From an uncultured Kiloniellaceae bacterium (GTDB lineage: Bacteria > Pseudomonadota > Alphaproteobacteria > Kiloniellales > Kiloniellaceae), in assembly GCA_947500035.1 (NCBI GenBank), contig CANMQP010000004.1, positions 94,071-158,070 of the forward strand: a stretch of 64,000 bases of DNA, in the 5' to 3' direction. Positions 35,858 through 44,989 of this stretch are shown here, in pieces. Made by a program: the position numbers and the translations under genes. Position 1 is the stretch's first letter; every line of letters starts with the position of its first letter. The notes beneath the pieces are model-generated. The model ran no database searches. It had not been told where the DNA came from and was given only the letters and a program-made list of their open reading frames with translations.

Positions 35858-36196
35858 GTGCAAAATGACGGAGATGACCTGCTGGTGGTGCTCGCAGCGC
35901 TGGCCAATCCGCACCGGCTGCGAATTCTTGCCGCTCTTCGTAGAGATGGCCGGAATTATGTCAGCCAGTTGGCGCGCGAAGTCGGTATCAGCCGGCCACT
36001 CCTCCACCTGCATCTCCAGAAACTCGAGGAAGCCGGTCTGGTCACCAATGAGTACGAAGTTTCTGCGGAGGGAAAAGCCCTCAAGTTTTTTTCAGTGATC
36101 GACTTCAGCCTGACTCTGACTCCAGCCACTGTCGCGGATGCCGCCACTTCACTAACGCCGAAGACCACTCCGCCCCCATCAGCGGAATCGGACTAA
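35858..36196 (+). CDS. ArsR-type winged-helix transcriptional regulator
   Basis: 112 aa from a GTG at 35858. Seen: ALANPHRLRILAALRRDG and YVSQLAREVGISRPLLHLHLQKLEEAGLV, the classic ArsR helix-turn-helix and wing, followed by a proline/threonine-rich tail. No Cys cluster for metal binding is present, so it may sense something other than metal. First gene of an operon with a coiled-coil membrane protein, DUF3817 and CopD-like genes; the dyad over its promoter suggests autorepression. Confidence 0.8.
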   Translation: MQNDGDDLLVVLAALANPHRLRILAALRRDGRNYVSQLAREVGISRPLLHLHLQKLEEAGLVTNEYEVSAEGKALKFFSVIDFSLTLTPATVADAATSLTPKTTPPPSAESD

Positions 36197-36210
36197 CAAA
36201 GGAATTCATC

Positions 36211-36474
36211 ATGTCCCAAAGCGCCGACACCTTTCTGCTGCTCACAATCCTAACCCTGGTCACCATCCTTTTGATCTTCGGAATGAAGTACTTTGCTGCC
36301 GCTCGGCAGGCCCAGCAGCGTCTCGCGCACGAAGGCGCCTATCAGGAACTGGCTGACAAAGCAGCCGTTGCACAAACGGCGGGTGCCGCTACCCTCGCAA
36401 AGCTGGAGAACGACGTGAAAGAGATGAAAACGAAGCTCGCAGGCATCGAGAAAGTTCTGCGCGAAGTGGAATGA
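36211..36474 (+). CDS. Short membrane-anchored coiled-coil protein
   Basis: 87 aa. One N-terminal membrane helix (TFLLLTILTLVTILLIFGM) and a cytoplasmic helix rich in Ala, Lys and Glu, likely coiled coil (TLAKLENDVKEMKTKLAGIEKVLREVE). Ribosome site AAGGAATTCATC upstream of the ATG. It overlaps the next gene by 4 nt (36471-36474), so it is translationally coupled to it. Function unknown; the layout resembles small phage-shock-PspB-like proteins. Confidence 0.65.
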   Translation: MSQSADTFLLLTILTLVTILLIFGMKYFAAARQAQQRLAHEGAYQELADKAAVAQTAGAATLAKLENDVKEMKTKLAGIEKVLREVE

Positions 36475-36815
36475 TGGGTGACGCAACAGAAGACCTGCAG
36501 TCGGCTGCACGTCAGCAGTTACGGCGGATCCGCGCGGTTTCCCTGCTTGAGGGCGTCACGCTGGTCATTCTGGTTTTCGTTGCGGTGCCCCTGAAACACT
36601 TGGCGGGTATTGACGCCGCAACCGCGACCATGGGTCCCATCCACGGCACGGCGTTTCTGATTTACATCTGGACGCTTGCTCACACAGCTTCATTCTTTGG
36701 CTGGCGAAAAGGCGAAATTTTTCGGCTCTTTCTCTTTGCTGCTGTGCCTCTGGGCGCAGTTGCGAACGCACGCTGGTTAAAACACAAGGAAGCCACAGGG
36801 GCTTTCAGCAACTAA
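36471..36815 (+). CDS. DUF3817 membrane protein
   Basis: 114 aa with three membrane segments. Seen: RIRAVSLLEGVTLVILVFVAVPLKHLAG, the HGTAFLIYIWTL motif and PLGAVANARWLKHK, the pattern of the DUF3817 family. The function of the family is unknown. It lies between the coiled-coil protein and the CopD-like protein in one operon. Confidence 0.8.
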   Translation: MMGDATEDLQSAARQQLRRIRAVSLLEGVTLVILVFVAVPLKHLAGIDAATATMGPIHGTAFLIYIWTLAHTASFFGWRKGEIFRLFLFAAVPLGAVANARWLKHKEATGAFSN

Positions 36816-36828
36816 ACGGACCGCCGCG

Positions 36829-37257
36829 ATGGACTACCTCTGGCTCAAGGCCTTCCATGTCACCAGCTTTGCAGTCTGGATCGGGGGCATGCTGATATTG
36901 TCGCTTGCTGTCTCAAGCTTACCGGCGGCCACCGGCAGTGATGCAGCCGCGCCCTCCCCAATGATCGATGCAATATCGCGCTGGAACCGCTGGGTGACCT
37001 CACCGGCGATGCTGCTTGCCTGGGTTTTCGGCATCGCCCTCGCCGCTCAGGGAGACTGGTTCAGCGCACCCTGGCTCTGGATTAAGCTGGTCATTATCAC
37101 ACTGCTCTCGGCGCTGCACGGCGCCCTCTCAGGCCGGTTGCGGCGTCGGACAGGCATTTTGGACGCATCGCCGCGATCGTTTCTGCGTTTTGCGGGACCG
37201 GTCACAATTGCGAGCTTTCTCATTGTCACGATCCTGGCCGTCGCCAAACCTATTTAG
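36829..37257 (+). CDS. CopD-like four-helix membrane protein
   Basis: 142 aa with four membrane segments. Seen: WLKAFHVTSFAVWIGGMLILSLAV with the His-containing first helix, and IKLVIITLLSALHGALSGRLRRR. CopD/DUF2269-type proteins of this size bind haem or copper in the membrane; HemJ (protoporphyrinogen oxidase) has a similar fold, so that is an alternative. Last gene of the arsR operon, convergent with agmatinase, 4 nt away. Confidence 0.7.
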   Translation: MDYLWLKAFHVTSFAVWIGGMLILSLAVSSLPAATGSDAAAPSPMIDAISRWNRWVTSPAMLLAWVFGIALAAQGDWFSAPWLWIKLVIITLLSALHGALSGRLRRRTGILDASPRSFLRFAGPVTIASFLIVTILAVAKPI

Positions 37258-37261
37258 ATGC

Positions 37262-38242
37262 TCAGCCGCGCCGGCCTGCAACGCACTCGGCAAGCAGACA
37301 CAAAATCTCGAACATGATGGTCACGCCCACCAGCGCCGTGTTGCCGCTGGGATCGAAAGGCGGCGATACCTCGACCACATCGCCACCAACCAGATCCAGG
37401 CCGCGCAGTCCCCGGATCATCCGCTGGGCATCGTGGGTACTGAACCCCCCGATTTCCGGCGTGCCCGTACCCGGCGCATAAACCGGGTCCAGTCCGTCAA
37501 CATCAAAGCTGACATAGGTTTTTCCATCGCCGGCCACGCGGCGGGCTTCCGCGATCACCGCTTCGACCCCGAGATCGAAGTACTCCTCGATGGTGATGAC
37601 CCTGATGCCCTGTTCCAGACCCCAGTCGTTGTCGAAGTCGCCGTAGAGACCACCGCGAATACCGATCTGGACTGTGCGCTTTGGATCCAGCAGCCCTTCT
37701 TCGATCGCCCGGCGGAAAGGCGTGCCGTGGGTGTATTTCGACCCGCCGAAATAGCGGTCCCAGGTGTCGGTGTGGGCGTCGAAGTGGACCATGCCGACCG
37801 GCCCCTGGTCACAGATCGCACGCATGACCGGCAGGGTGATCAGATGATCCCCACCCGCCGTTAAGGGCACCACGCCAGCGTCGTGGATGGATTTGTAGTA
37901 GGTCTCGACCCGGGCCAGCGTGTCTTCGATATCGATCGGATTAACCGGCGAATCCCCCAAATCGGCACAGTTGGCCAATTCGAAGGGTTTCAGCTTTGAG
38001 ACGTGATGGACGGAGCGCACCATGGTCGAGAGATCGCGCATCTGCCGTGGCCCGTGCCGTGCACCCGGCCGGTTGGTGGTACCGCCGTCCCAGGGCACGC
38101 CACACACCCCGATCTCCACATCCTCCAGATCGTCCATCGCGATGTGCGGCAAACGCATGAAGGTCGGAATGCCCGCATAGCGTGGCAGAACCGCGCCTGA
38201 CACAGGTTTAAAGGATCGGGTTTTCGTCTCTTGCGTACTCAC
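37262..38242 (-). CDS. speB: Agmatinase/ureohydrolase
   Basis: 326 aa. Seen: the binuclear Mn motifs GGDHLITLP, HFDAHTDTWD and SFDVDGLDPVYAPGTGTPE of the arginase/agmatinase fold. It hydrolyses agmatine to putrescine and urea, or a related guanidino compound such as guanidinobutyrate. It sits 43 nt downstream of coxG on the same strand, but nothing ties it to CO oxidation; a common promoter is possible. Substrate specificity cannot be settled by motif alone. Confidence 0.85.
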   Translation of the reverse strand: MSTQETKTRSFKPVSGAVLPRYAGIPTFMRLPHIAMDDLEDVEIGVCGVPWDGGTTNRPGARHGPRQMRDLSTMVRSVHHVSKLKPFELANCADLGDSPVNPIDIEDTLARVETYYKSIHDAGVVPLTAGGDHLITLPVMRAICDQGPVGMVHFDAHTDTWDRYFGGSKYTHGTPFRRAIEEGLLDPKRTVQIGIRGGLYGDFDNDWGLEQGIRVITIEEYFDLGVEAVIAEARRVAGDGKTYVSFDVDGLDPVYAPGTGTPEIGGFSTHDAQRMIRGLRGLDLVGGDVVEVSPPFDPSGNTALVGVTIMFEILCLLAECVAGRRG

Positions 38243-38285
38243 TGGCGGCTCCCTGGCTTCCGTCGCCCGACCAGTGGGGCGCTTG

Positions 38286-38951
38286 TCAGGACAGACTAAT
38301 CAGAACCGCCACGGCTGCAAGCAGGATCACACCGACCACCCAGACCATCGGGCTGAGGCCGCCAGATTTCTCGGGTGCTTGAGGGCTTGGCGCCGGGGCC
38401 GCTTCCTGCGGTGCGGGCGCAGCAGGCGCATCGGCCGCAGGAACAGCGGCTTCCGAAGCTGCCGCTTCCACAGCCGGTGCAGGGGGCTCAGCTTCCGCAG
38501 CTTCGGCGGGCCCGCCATCGACCAGTCCGGCAAAGGTCTCGAAGAAATCCTTCGCCATCTTCTTCGCGGTGCCGTCGATCAGGCGGCTGCCGAGCTGGGC
38601 CAGTTTGCCGCCGATATCCGCATGCACCTCATAGTGCATCAGGGTGCCGGCGCCGTCTTCCTCCAGGCGCACCTTGGCGCCGCCCTTTGCGAAACCGGCG
38701 GCGCCGCCCTTGCCTTCGCCGCTGATGGTGTAACTCTCGGGGCGATTGAGGTCGGAGAGAGTCACCGCGCCGCTGAACTTCGCCTTAACCGGACCGACCT
38801 TGGCCACGACCTTCGCCGTCATTTCGGTGTCGGAGGTCTTTTCGATCTCCTCGCAGCCGGGAATACACTGTTTGAGTATCTCCGGATCGTTCAAAGCATC
38901 GTACACCGCTTCACGCGATGCATTGAGCCGATATTCACCCGTCATATCCAC
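38286..38951 (-). CDS. coxG: CoxG, SRPBCC-fold membrane anchor of CO dehydrogenase
   Basis: 221 aa. Seen: an N-terminal CoxG/SRPBCC domain (residues 1-150) with MDMTGEYRLNASREAVYDALND and a QCIPGCEEIE stretch, an Ala/Pro/Glu-rich linker, and a C-terminal membrane helix (MVWVVGVILLAAVAVLI). CoxG recruits CO dehydrogenase to the membrane and the family has been linked to quinone handling. The added C-terminal helix suits that role. Last gene of the coxMSLDEFG order. Confidence 0.88.
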   Translation of the reverse strand: MDMTGEYRLNASREAVYDALNDPEILKQCIPGCEEIEKTSDTEMTAKVVAKVGPVKAKFSGAVTLSDLNRPESYTISGEGKGGAAGFAKGGAKVRLEEDGAGTLMHYEVHADIGGKLAQLGSRLIDGTAKKMAKDFFETFAGLVDGGPAEAAEAEPPAPAVEAAASEAAVPAADAPAAPAPQEAAPAPSPQAPEKSGGLSPMVWVVGVILLAAVAVLISLS

Positions 38952-39051
38952 CGGCAGATTCTCCTTACCTCACATAATTTCACGTAGCGCAGACTCCGGA
39001 TCGCAGGAGATCTGTCAAGTTATCAAAAGTTCAACCCCGCTCGGCGGGCCG

Positions 39052-39918
39052 TCACTTATAATGGCTTTCCGGTCCGCAGGCTCGCGCGGCCGGACCTTCC
39101 TCATCGTCAGCTACATCTAGCCCGCGGCGACGCAGTTCGGTGATTTCCGCCAGGATTGAAAGCGCGATTTCCTCATGCCCGACGGCCCCAATATTGAGAC
39201 CCGCGGGCGCCTTCAATCGCCGGGCAAGAGCCTCCTCCAGCCCCTGCTCGATCAGCTGGGCGGTCAGCACCTCCGCTTTCTTCCGGCTTCCGATAAAGGC
39301 GACATAGGAAACCGCCGAACCCAACGCAGCCGCCAAGGCCTCTCGGTCCCGCCGTCCCTGGGTCGCCACCACAATGAAAGACTGCTCCGGGCGGGTCAGG
39401 TCTTCCAGCGCGTATTCCGTCAGCCGGACATCCGCGTCCGCACAGCGCGCCTGCATTTCTTCAGGCGCAACGATGACAAGACTGTAGCCGAGCCGCCGCC
39501 CCAGTTCCGCGACCGCGACGCCGACCGGCGACAGACCTAACACAACAAGTTGCGGACGTGGAAGCATGGCCTCGATAAAGATCTCGACTGTCCCGCCGCT
39601 GGGACAGGCGCTCTTATAGAGTTCGACACCGTCCACATCGACCGGTGCAACCACCTGTTCTTTCGGACGTACGCGGATGAGACGTGCATCGGCGCCGCTC
39701 AGGACTTCCTGGGCTGTTTTGCGCACCGCGCCCTGGACGCAGCCCGAGCCGATCCAGCCAATGATCTCGCCACTCTGGCGCACAATCGCCTTCGCGCCCG
39801 CCTTGGCAGAAGTCGCGTCTTGGGTCCGCACCACTGTCGCCAGGGCAAAGGCTTCGCCGGTGGCGCGCAGCCGGGCCATCTCATCGATGATTTCGTTGCC
39901 GTCGGGACTCGTCATCAC
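39052..39918 (-). CDS. coxF: CoxF, XdhC-family maturation factor
   Basis: 288 aa. Seen: XdhC_CoxI N-terminal part (FALATVVRTQDATSAKAGAKA, GCVQGAVRKTA) and the C-terminal Rossmann-like XdhC_C domain (LVVLGLSPVGVAVAELGRRLG, AFIGSRKKAEVL). XdhC proteins bind molybdenum cofactor and support sulfuration of molybdenum hydroxylases. It overlaps the coxE start by 4 nt (39915-39918), and follows it in the canonical order. Confidence 0.87.
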   Translation of the reverse strand: MMTSPDGNEIIDEMARLRATGEAFALATVVRTQDATSAKAGAKAIVRQSGEIIGWIGSGCVQGAVRKTAQEVLSGADARLIRVRPKEQVVAPVDVDGVELYKSACPSGGTVEIFIEAMLPRPQLVVLGLSPVGVAVAELGRRLGYSLVIVAPEEMQARCADADVRLTEYALEDLTRPEQSFIVVATQGRRDREALAAALGSAVSYVAFIGSRKKAEVLTAQLIEQGLEEALARRLKAPAGLNIGAVGHEEIALSILAEITELRRRGLDVADDEEGPAARACGPESHYK

Positions 39919-41102
39919 AGTTTCGCCAGATAGGGTTCGAGGGCCGCCAGGCTCTCCAGGTTATGCGCCGGCGCAAAGAGATCGATGTGCGGCAAGGCCG
40001 CCGCCATGCCGCCGGCCACCGGTTCATAGCCCGACCAGCCGATCATGGGATTGAGCCAGACGATGCGTTTGCAGCGCTTGCGCAGCTTTGCCAGAGACTC
40101 GCCGAGTTGTTCTGGATCGCCGGTATCGTAGCCGTCGCTGACCACCATCACGACACTGCGCGAGTTCAGAACACGCGCAGCATGCTGGCGATTGAAGGCC
40201 TCCAGGCTCTCGCCGATCTTGGTCCCGCCGCTCCAACCCTGGGAAATCAAGGTCATGCGCTCCAGGGCCTTCTCGGCGTTGCGTTCCTTCAAGGTCTCGG
40301 AGATGTGTACCAAACGGGTGTGGAAGACGAAGGCTTCCGCTTGGCGGAAATTGTCCAGCACCCCAAGGATAAAACGCAGGAAGAAGAGGCTGTAGTGGTT
40401 CATGGAACCGGAGACGTCCAACAAGACCACGAGCCGCAGCGGCTTATCGCGGCGCTGCCGCTTGAAGAGTTCTATCGGAGTGCCGCCATGCGCAATGTTG
40501 CGGTGAATGGTTCTGCGCAGATCGATCCGCCTGCCCTTGCGCCGCTCCCGCTCCCGCCGCGAGAGACGGCTGCGCATGCGTTCGGCGAGACGGGCCGTAA
40601 GGGCGTGGACCCGCGCTAACTGCTCCGGGTCATTGATCTGCCGCAGATCGGCCTTTTCGAGTGACTCCGCCTGGCTGGCGCCCCGTTGCCGGCTGCCCGG
40701 TTGTCCTGGGCTGCCCTCACTTTTACCCGCTGCCCGCTCGACCTCTGCCGCCAATACGCTGGGTTTTGCCGTTGGCCCGCTGCCCGGCAAGCGGCGCAGC
40801 CCTTGCTGGCCGGTTCCAGTAACGGCAATCACACGCTTCAAACCAAAGCGGAACCAGTAGGCGTCGAAAATTTCGTCGAAGCGTTTCCAGTCCTCCGGCG
40901 TCGTGCAGAGCAGCGCGCGCGTCCCCTGACGCAACTCGTCGATCGCGCGCATCTCGCCGTCATCCAGGAATTTTGCGGCATCCCGCATCTCCGCCGCCCC
41001 GACCGCGAAGCCGTTATCCCGCAGCGTACGCAGAAAGCCCACCATCCGGACCAGCGATCCGGGCGGAACAGGGTGCGAGCTTGCAGTCTCAGCAGAAGGC
41101 AT
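39915..41102 (-). CDS. coxE: CoxE, von Willebrand factor A domain protein
   Basis: 395 aa. Seen: a basic N-terminal half and a VWA domain with the MIDAS motif LLDVSGSMNHYS at about residue 228, plus a later VVMVVSDGYDTGDP. CoxE works with the CoxD ATPase to install the Cu-S part of the Mo-S-Cu site in CO dehydrogenase. Starts 3 nt downstream of coxD, so tightly coupled. Confidence 0.9.
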   Translation of the reverse strand: MPSAETASSHPVPPGSLVRMVGFLRTLRDNGFAVGAAEMRDAAKFLDDGEMRAIDELRQGTRALLCTTPEDWKRFDEIFDAYWFRFGLKRVIAVTGTGQQGLRRLPGSGPTAKPSVLAAEVERAAGKSEGSPGQPGSRQRGASQAESLEKADLRQINDPEQLARVHALTARLAERMRSRLSRRERERRKGRRIDLRRTIHRNIAHGGTPIELFKRQRRDKPLRLVVLLDVSGSMNHYSLFFLRFILGVLDNFRQAEAFVFHTRLVHISETLKERNAEKALERMTLISQGWSGGTKIGESLEAFNRQHAARVLNSRSVVMVVSDGYDTGDPEQLGESLAKLRKRCKRIVWLNPMIGWSGYEPVAGGMAAALPHIDLFAPAHNLESLAALEPYLAKL

Positions 41103-41105
41103 TTC

Positions 41106-41987
41106 TCAGGCCACTTTCCCAACAATGCGTTCTGCGACTTCGCTGGAGATTGCCCGCCGGTCGTGATCGGTCTTCAGCAAACAGAGCAGACTGTCGTGCA
41201 CCACTTCGGAATCGGCGCGAAGGTCATCGACATCCAGCCCCACCAGCGCCGCTGCCCAGTCGAGCGTCTCGGCCACGCCGGGTTTCTTGTCGATGTCTTC
41301 CTTGCGGATCGCCTGAACGAAGCGCACCACCTGCCCCGCTAGCCGCAGATCGATACCGGGCATGCGGGCCTGCAGAATGCGCACTTCCTTCCCCTCGTCC
41401 GGATACTCCACGTAGTGATAGAGACAGCGCCGCCGCAGGGCGTCGGAGAGCTCGCGCGTTCCGTTGCAGGTCAGGACGACATAGGGAATCGACTTTGCCT
41501 GGATCGTGCCCAACTCGGGGATCGAGATCTGGAAATCGGAGAGGACTTCAAGCAGAAAGGCTTCAAACTCCTCGTCCGCCCGGTCGATCTCATCGATCAG
41601 CAGGACGGGCGCGGTCTCCTGGCTGATCGCCTCCAGCAAAGGCCGTTGCAGCAGGAAGTCCTTCTGGAAGATGTGCTCTTCCTTCTCGGAGGTGCTGGCC
41701 TCCTCCTGCTCCCAGATCTTGATGGCCAGCAGTTGGCGTTGGTAGTTCCATTCATAGATCGCGGCGTTGGCATCCAGGCCTTCGTAACACTGCAGACGGA
41801 TCAGGCGGGTATCCAGAATACGCGCGAGGCCCTTGCCGACCTCGGTTTTCCCGACACCGGCGTCGCCTTCCAGCAGCAGCGGACGCTGCAGCCGCTGCAT
41901 CATCAGCACCGCCATGGCAAGCTGGGGGTCGGCGACGTAACCGGTCTCGGCGAATTGCCGCAGGATGTCTTCGCGCTCCTTTTTCAT
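41106..41987 (-). CDS. coxD: CoxD, MoxR-type AAA+ ATPase
   Basis: 293 aa. Seen: Walker A EGDAGVGKTEVGKGLA at about 39-54, Walker B VLLIDEIDRADEEFE, sensor-1 VLTCNGTRELSDALRRRCLYHYVEY with the arginine finger region. CoxD is the membrane-associated ATPase needed for maturation of the active site of CO dehydrogenase. It lies 29 nt downstream of coxL. Confidence 0.9.
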   Translation of the reverse strand: MKKEREDILRQFAETGYVADPQLAMAVLMMQRLQRPLLLEGDAGVGKTEVGKGLARILDTRLIRLQCYEGLDANAAIYEWNYQRQLLAIKIWEQEEASTSEKEEHIFQKDFLLQRPLLEAISQETAPVLLIDEIDRADEEFEAFLLEVLSDFQISIPELGTIQAKSIPYVVLTCNGTRELSDALRRRCLYHYVEYPDEGKEVRILQARMPGIDLRLAGQVVRFVQAIRKEDIDKKPGVAETLDWAAALVGLDVDDLRADSEVVHDSLLCLLKTDHDRRAISSEVAERIVGKVA

Positions 41988-42016
41988 CGCCGCCTCCCTA
42001 GCCTCAACGCTTCTCT

Positions 42017-44440
42017 TTACTTGGTGAGACCGAGCTCATGGCACTGCTGCCACACCCGCCAGGCCGTATGGGGCATCGGCATATGCTTCACACCCAGATG
42101 CGAGAAGGCGTCGATCACGGCATTTGAGAAGGCCGGCACACCACCGACATTCGGGCTCTCGCCGACACCCTTGGCGCCGATCGGATGATGCGGGCTGGGA
42201 GTCACAGTGAAGTCGGTTTCCCAAACCGGCGTTTCGACCGCGGTCGGCAGGAAGTAGTCCATCAGGCTCGCGCCCTGAACATTGCCCAGTTCGTCGTAAG
42301 CGATCTCCTGTCCCATCGCGATGCCGAAGGCTTCCGTCAGGCCGCCGTGAACCTGACCTTCGATGACCATGGGATTGATCCGGGTGCCACAATCATCCAG
42401 CGCGTAAAAGCGACGGATCGAGGTCTCACCGGTGTCCACGTCGATATCGGCCACACAAAGATACGCGCCAAAAGGATAGGTCATGTTGGGCGGATCGTAG
42501 TAGTCGACCGCTTCCAGTCCCGGTTCCATGCCTTCGGGCAGATTGTTGTAGGCGGCCCAGGCGATCTCCTTCATGGTCGCCTCTTTCTCTGGCAGGCCCT
42601 TGACCTTGAAGCGATCGATCTCCCACTCCAGATCGCCTTCCGCGACCTCGAGCAGATGCGCTGCGATCTTCTGCGCCTTCGCGCGGATCTTCCGGCCCAC
42701 CCGCGCGGCGGCGGCACCCGCCACCGGTGTCGAACGCGAGCCGTAGGTGCCTAGTCCATAGGGTGCGGTATCGGTGTCGCCCTCTTCAATACCTATGTCC
42801 TCGGACGGGATCCCGATTTCAGTCGCCAGGATCTGCGCATAGGTGGTTTCGTGGGCCTGCCCCTGGGACTTGGTGCCCAGGCGGGCGATGGCGCTGCCCG
42901 TCGGGTGCACCCTGATCTCGCAGGAATCGAACATGGCCACGCCGAGGATATCGCAGTTGCGGCTCGGACCCGCGCCAACGATCTCGGTGAAGAATGACAC
43001 TCCAATGCCCATCAGCGTGCGGCTTTCACCCCGGGCCACCTTCTCGCGCTGTTCCGCTTGCTCGCGGCGCAGGCCGGCATAGTCCACCGCCTGCATCATC
43101 TGGTTCATGGCGGTGGGATAGTCGCCGCTGTCGTATTCCCAGCCGAGCGCAGAGTTGTAGGGGAACTGTGCCGGCTGAACGAAGTTCTTCAGGCGCAGCT
43201 CCGCCGGATCCATCTCCAGTTTCTGCGCCAGTACATCCATCATGCGTTCGATCATGTAGGCGGCTTCGGTCACCCGGAAGGAACAACGGTAGGCCACGCC
43301 GCCCGGCGCTTTATTTGTGTAAACCCCATCAACCGAAACATGGGCCACCGGAATATCGTAAGACCCGGTGCAGATGTTGAAGAAACCCGCCGGCCACTTG
43401 GTGGGGTCGGCGCAGGCATCGAAGGCGCCGTGATCGGCCAGCACATGGCATTTCAGGCCGGTGATCTTGCCATCCTTGGTGGCGGCCAGTTCGCCGGTCA
43501 TGTGATAGTCGCGGGCGAAGGCGGTGGAAGAGAGGTTCTCGATCCGATCCTCCACCCATTTCACTGGAACGCCCAGGACGATCGACGCCACGATGGAGCA
43601 GACATAGCCGGGATAAACCCCGACCTTGTTGCCGAAACCGCCGCCGATATCCGGCGCAATCACGCGGATCTTGTGTTCGGGAATCCCCGACAGCAAAGAG
43701 GCGACCGTGCGCACCACATGCGGCGCCTGGAAGGTGCCGTAGAGGGTCAGCTCGCCCTTGATCTTATCCATGGAGGCAATCGAGGCACAGGTCTCCAGCG
43801 GCGAGGGATGGACCCGCTGGTAGGTCACCAGTTCCTTGACCGTAACTTCAGCATCCTTGAGCGCCTTGTCCGCGCCTTCCTGATCACCGATCTCCCAGGT
43901 GAAGATATGGTTGTCGTGCTTGCGCGCGCCATGTGCGCCCTCGGTCTTGCCCTGGATATCCTCGCGCAGGCAGATCGCCCCTTCATCCATGGCTTTAAAG
44001 GCATCGACGATGGGCGGCAGTTCCTCGTAGTCCACTTCGACCAGCTCCGCCGCATCTGACGCGATGTAGCGGTCCTCGGCGATGACGAAGGCGACTTCCT
44101 GGTTCTGGAACAGCACCTTCTCTTCCGCCAACACCGCCTGAACATCACCCGCCAGGGTCGGCATGTAGTGCAGGTTCAGTGGTTTCAGATCCGCCGCGGT
44201 CAGCACGGCTTTGACACCGGGCACCGCCAGCGCTGCTTCGGCATTGATCGACTTGATGCGGGCGTGGGCGTAGGGGCTGCGCACGAAGTCTCCGAACACC
44301 ATGCCCGGCAGCTTTACGTCGTCGACGTAATTTCCGGCACCCTGGATAAAGCGGACGTCTTCCTTGCGCTTGCGGGCCGTCCCGACACCACCGAGAGTGG
44401 CTTCACGCTCTTCCAGTGTCATTGTTGCTGCATCACTCAT
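42017..44440 (-). CDS. coxL: Form I aerobic CO dehydrogenase large subunit
   Basis: 807 aa. Catalyses CO + H2O to CO2 with two electrons at a Mo-S-Cu site. Seen: the form I signature VAYRCSFR at residues 382-389, where Cys386 ligates copper (codon at 43283-43285); form II proteins have AYRGAGR instead. Also IGGGFGNK at 265-272, LGTKSQGQAHETTYAQI for the molybdopterin site and the C-terminal GAKGVGESPNVGG with the active-site Glu. The ATG overlaps the coxS stop. Full length, no visible defect. Confidence 0.96.
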   Translation of the reverse strand: MSDAATMTLEEREATLGGVGTARKRKEDVRFIQGAGNYVDDVKLPGMVFGDFVRSPYAHARIKSINAEAALAVPGVKAVLTAADLKPLNLHYMPTLAGDVQAVLAEEKVLFQNQEVAFVIAEDRYIASDAAELVEVDYEELPPIVDAFKAMDEGAICLREDIQGKTEGAHGARKHDNHIFTWEIGDQEGADKALKDAEVTVKELVTYQRVHPSPLETCASIASMDKIKGELTLYGTFQAPHVVRTVASLLSGIPEHKIRVIAPDIGGGFGNKVGVYPGYVCSIVASIVLGVPVKWVEDRIENLSSTAFARDYHMTGELAATKDGKITGLKCHVLADHGAFDACADPTKWPAGFFNICTGSYDIPVAHVSVDGVYTNKAPGGVAYRCSFRVTEAAYMIERMMDVLAQKLEMDPAELRLKNFVQPAQFPYNSALGWEYDSGDYPTAMNQMMQAVDYAGLRREQAEQREKVARGESRTLMGIGVSFFTEIVGAGPSRNCDILGVAMFDSCEIRVHPTGSAIARLGTKSQGQAHETTYAQILATEIGIPSEDIGIEEGDTDTAPYGLGTYGSRSTPVAGAAAARVGRKIRAKAQKIAAHLLEVAEGDLEWEIDRFKVKGLPEKEATMKEIAWAAYNNLPEGMEPGLEAVDYYDPPNMTYPFGAYLCVADIDVDTGETSIRRFYALDDCGTRINPMVIEGQVHGGLTEAFGIAMGQEIAYDELGNVQGASLMDYFLPTAVETPVWETDFTVTPSPHHPIGAKGVGESPNVGGVPAFSNAVIDAFSHLGVKHMPMPHTAWRVWQQCHELGLTK

Positions 44441-44937
44441 TATTCAGCCGCCTCCCGCGTGGTCTCGTTCAGCTTCTTGGCCGCGTAGCGCACGGCCTTG
44501 ACGATGTTCTGGTAGCCGGTGCAGCGGCAGAGGTTGCCTGAAATGCCCCAGCGGATTTCCTCATCGGTCGGATCGGGGTTTTCCTGCAGCAGACGGTGAG
44601 TGCGCATGATCATACCCGGCGTACAGAACCCGCACTGCAGTCCGTGTTCCTGCATGAAACCCTCCTGGATCGCGTGGAGCGTTCCATCGGCGGCGGCCAT
44701 GCCTTCGACCGTGGTGATATCGGAATCCTGGGCCTGAACCGCGAACAGGGTGCAGGATTTCACCGAACGGCCGTCCAGATCCACCGTGCAGGCGCCACAA
44801 TGGCTGGTTTCGCAGCCGATATGCGGACCAGTCAGCCCAAGATTCTCCCGCAGGAAATGAATGAGAAGCGTGCGCCCCTCGACCTCACCGGAAACCTCGG
44901 TCCCGTTCACGGTCATTTTGACTTGTTGCTTACTCAT
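44440..44937 (-). CDS. coxS: CO dehydrogenase small subunit, two [2Fe-2S] clusters
   Basis: 165 aa. Seen: plant-type ferredoxin cluster [16 protein letters not shown] (residues about 42-57) with the fourth Cys in VKSC, and a second helical cluster [10 protein letters not shown] and [11 protein letters not shown]. Passes electrons from the Mo site of CoxL to FAD in CoxM. It shares one base with coxL at its 3' end. Length is normal. Confidence 0.95.
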   Translation of the reverse strand: MSKQQVKMTVNGTEVSGEVEGRTLLIHFLRENLGLTGPHIGCETSHCGACTVDLDGRSVKSCTLFAVQAQDSDITTVEGMAAADGTLHAIQEGFMQEHGLQCGFCTPGMIMRTHRLLQENPDPTDEEIRWGISGNLCRCTGYQNIVKAVRYAAKKLNETTREAAE

Positions 44938-44989
44938 GCTTCTACTCTCCCGATCGCAATGTCACAGTCCCGGTTCTCTGGTGTCTTTC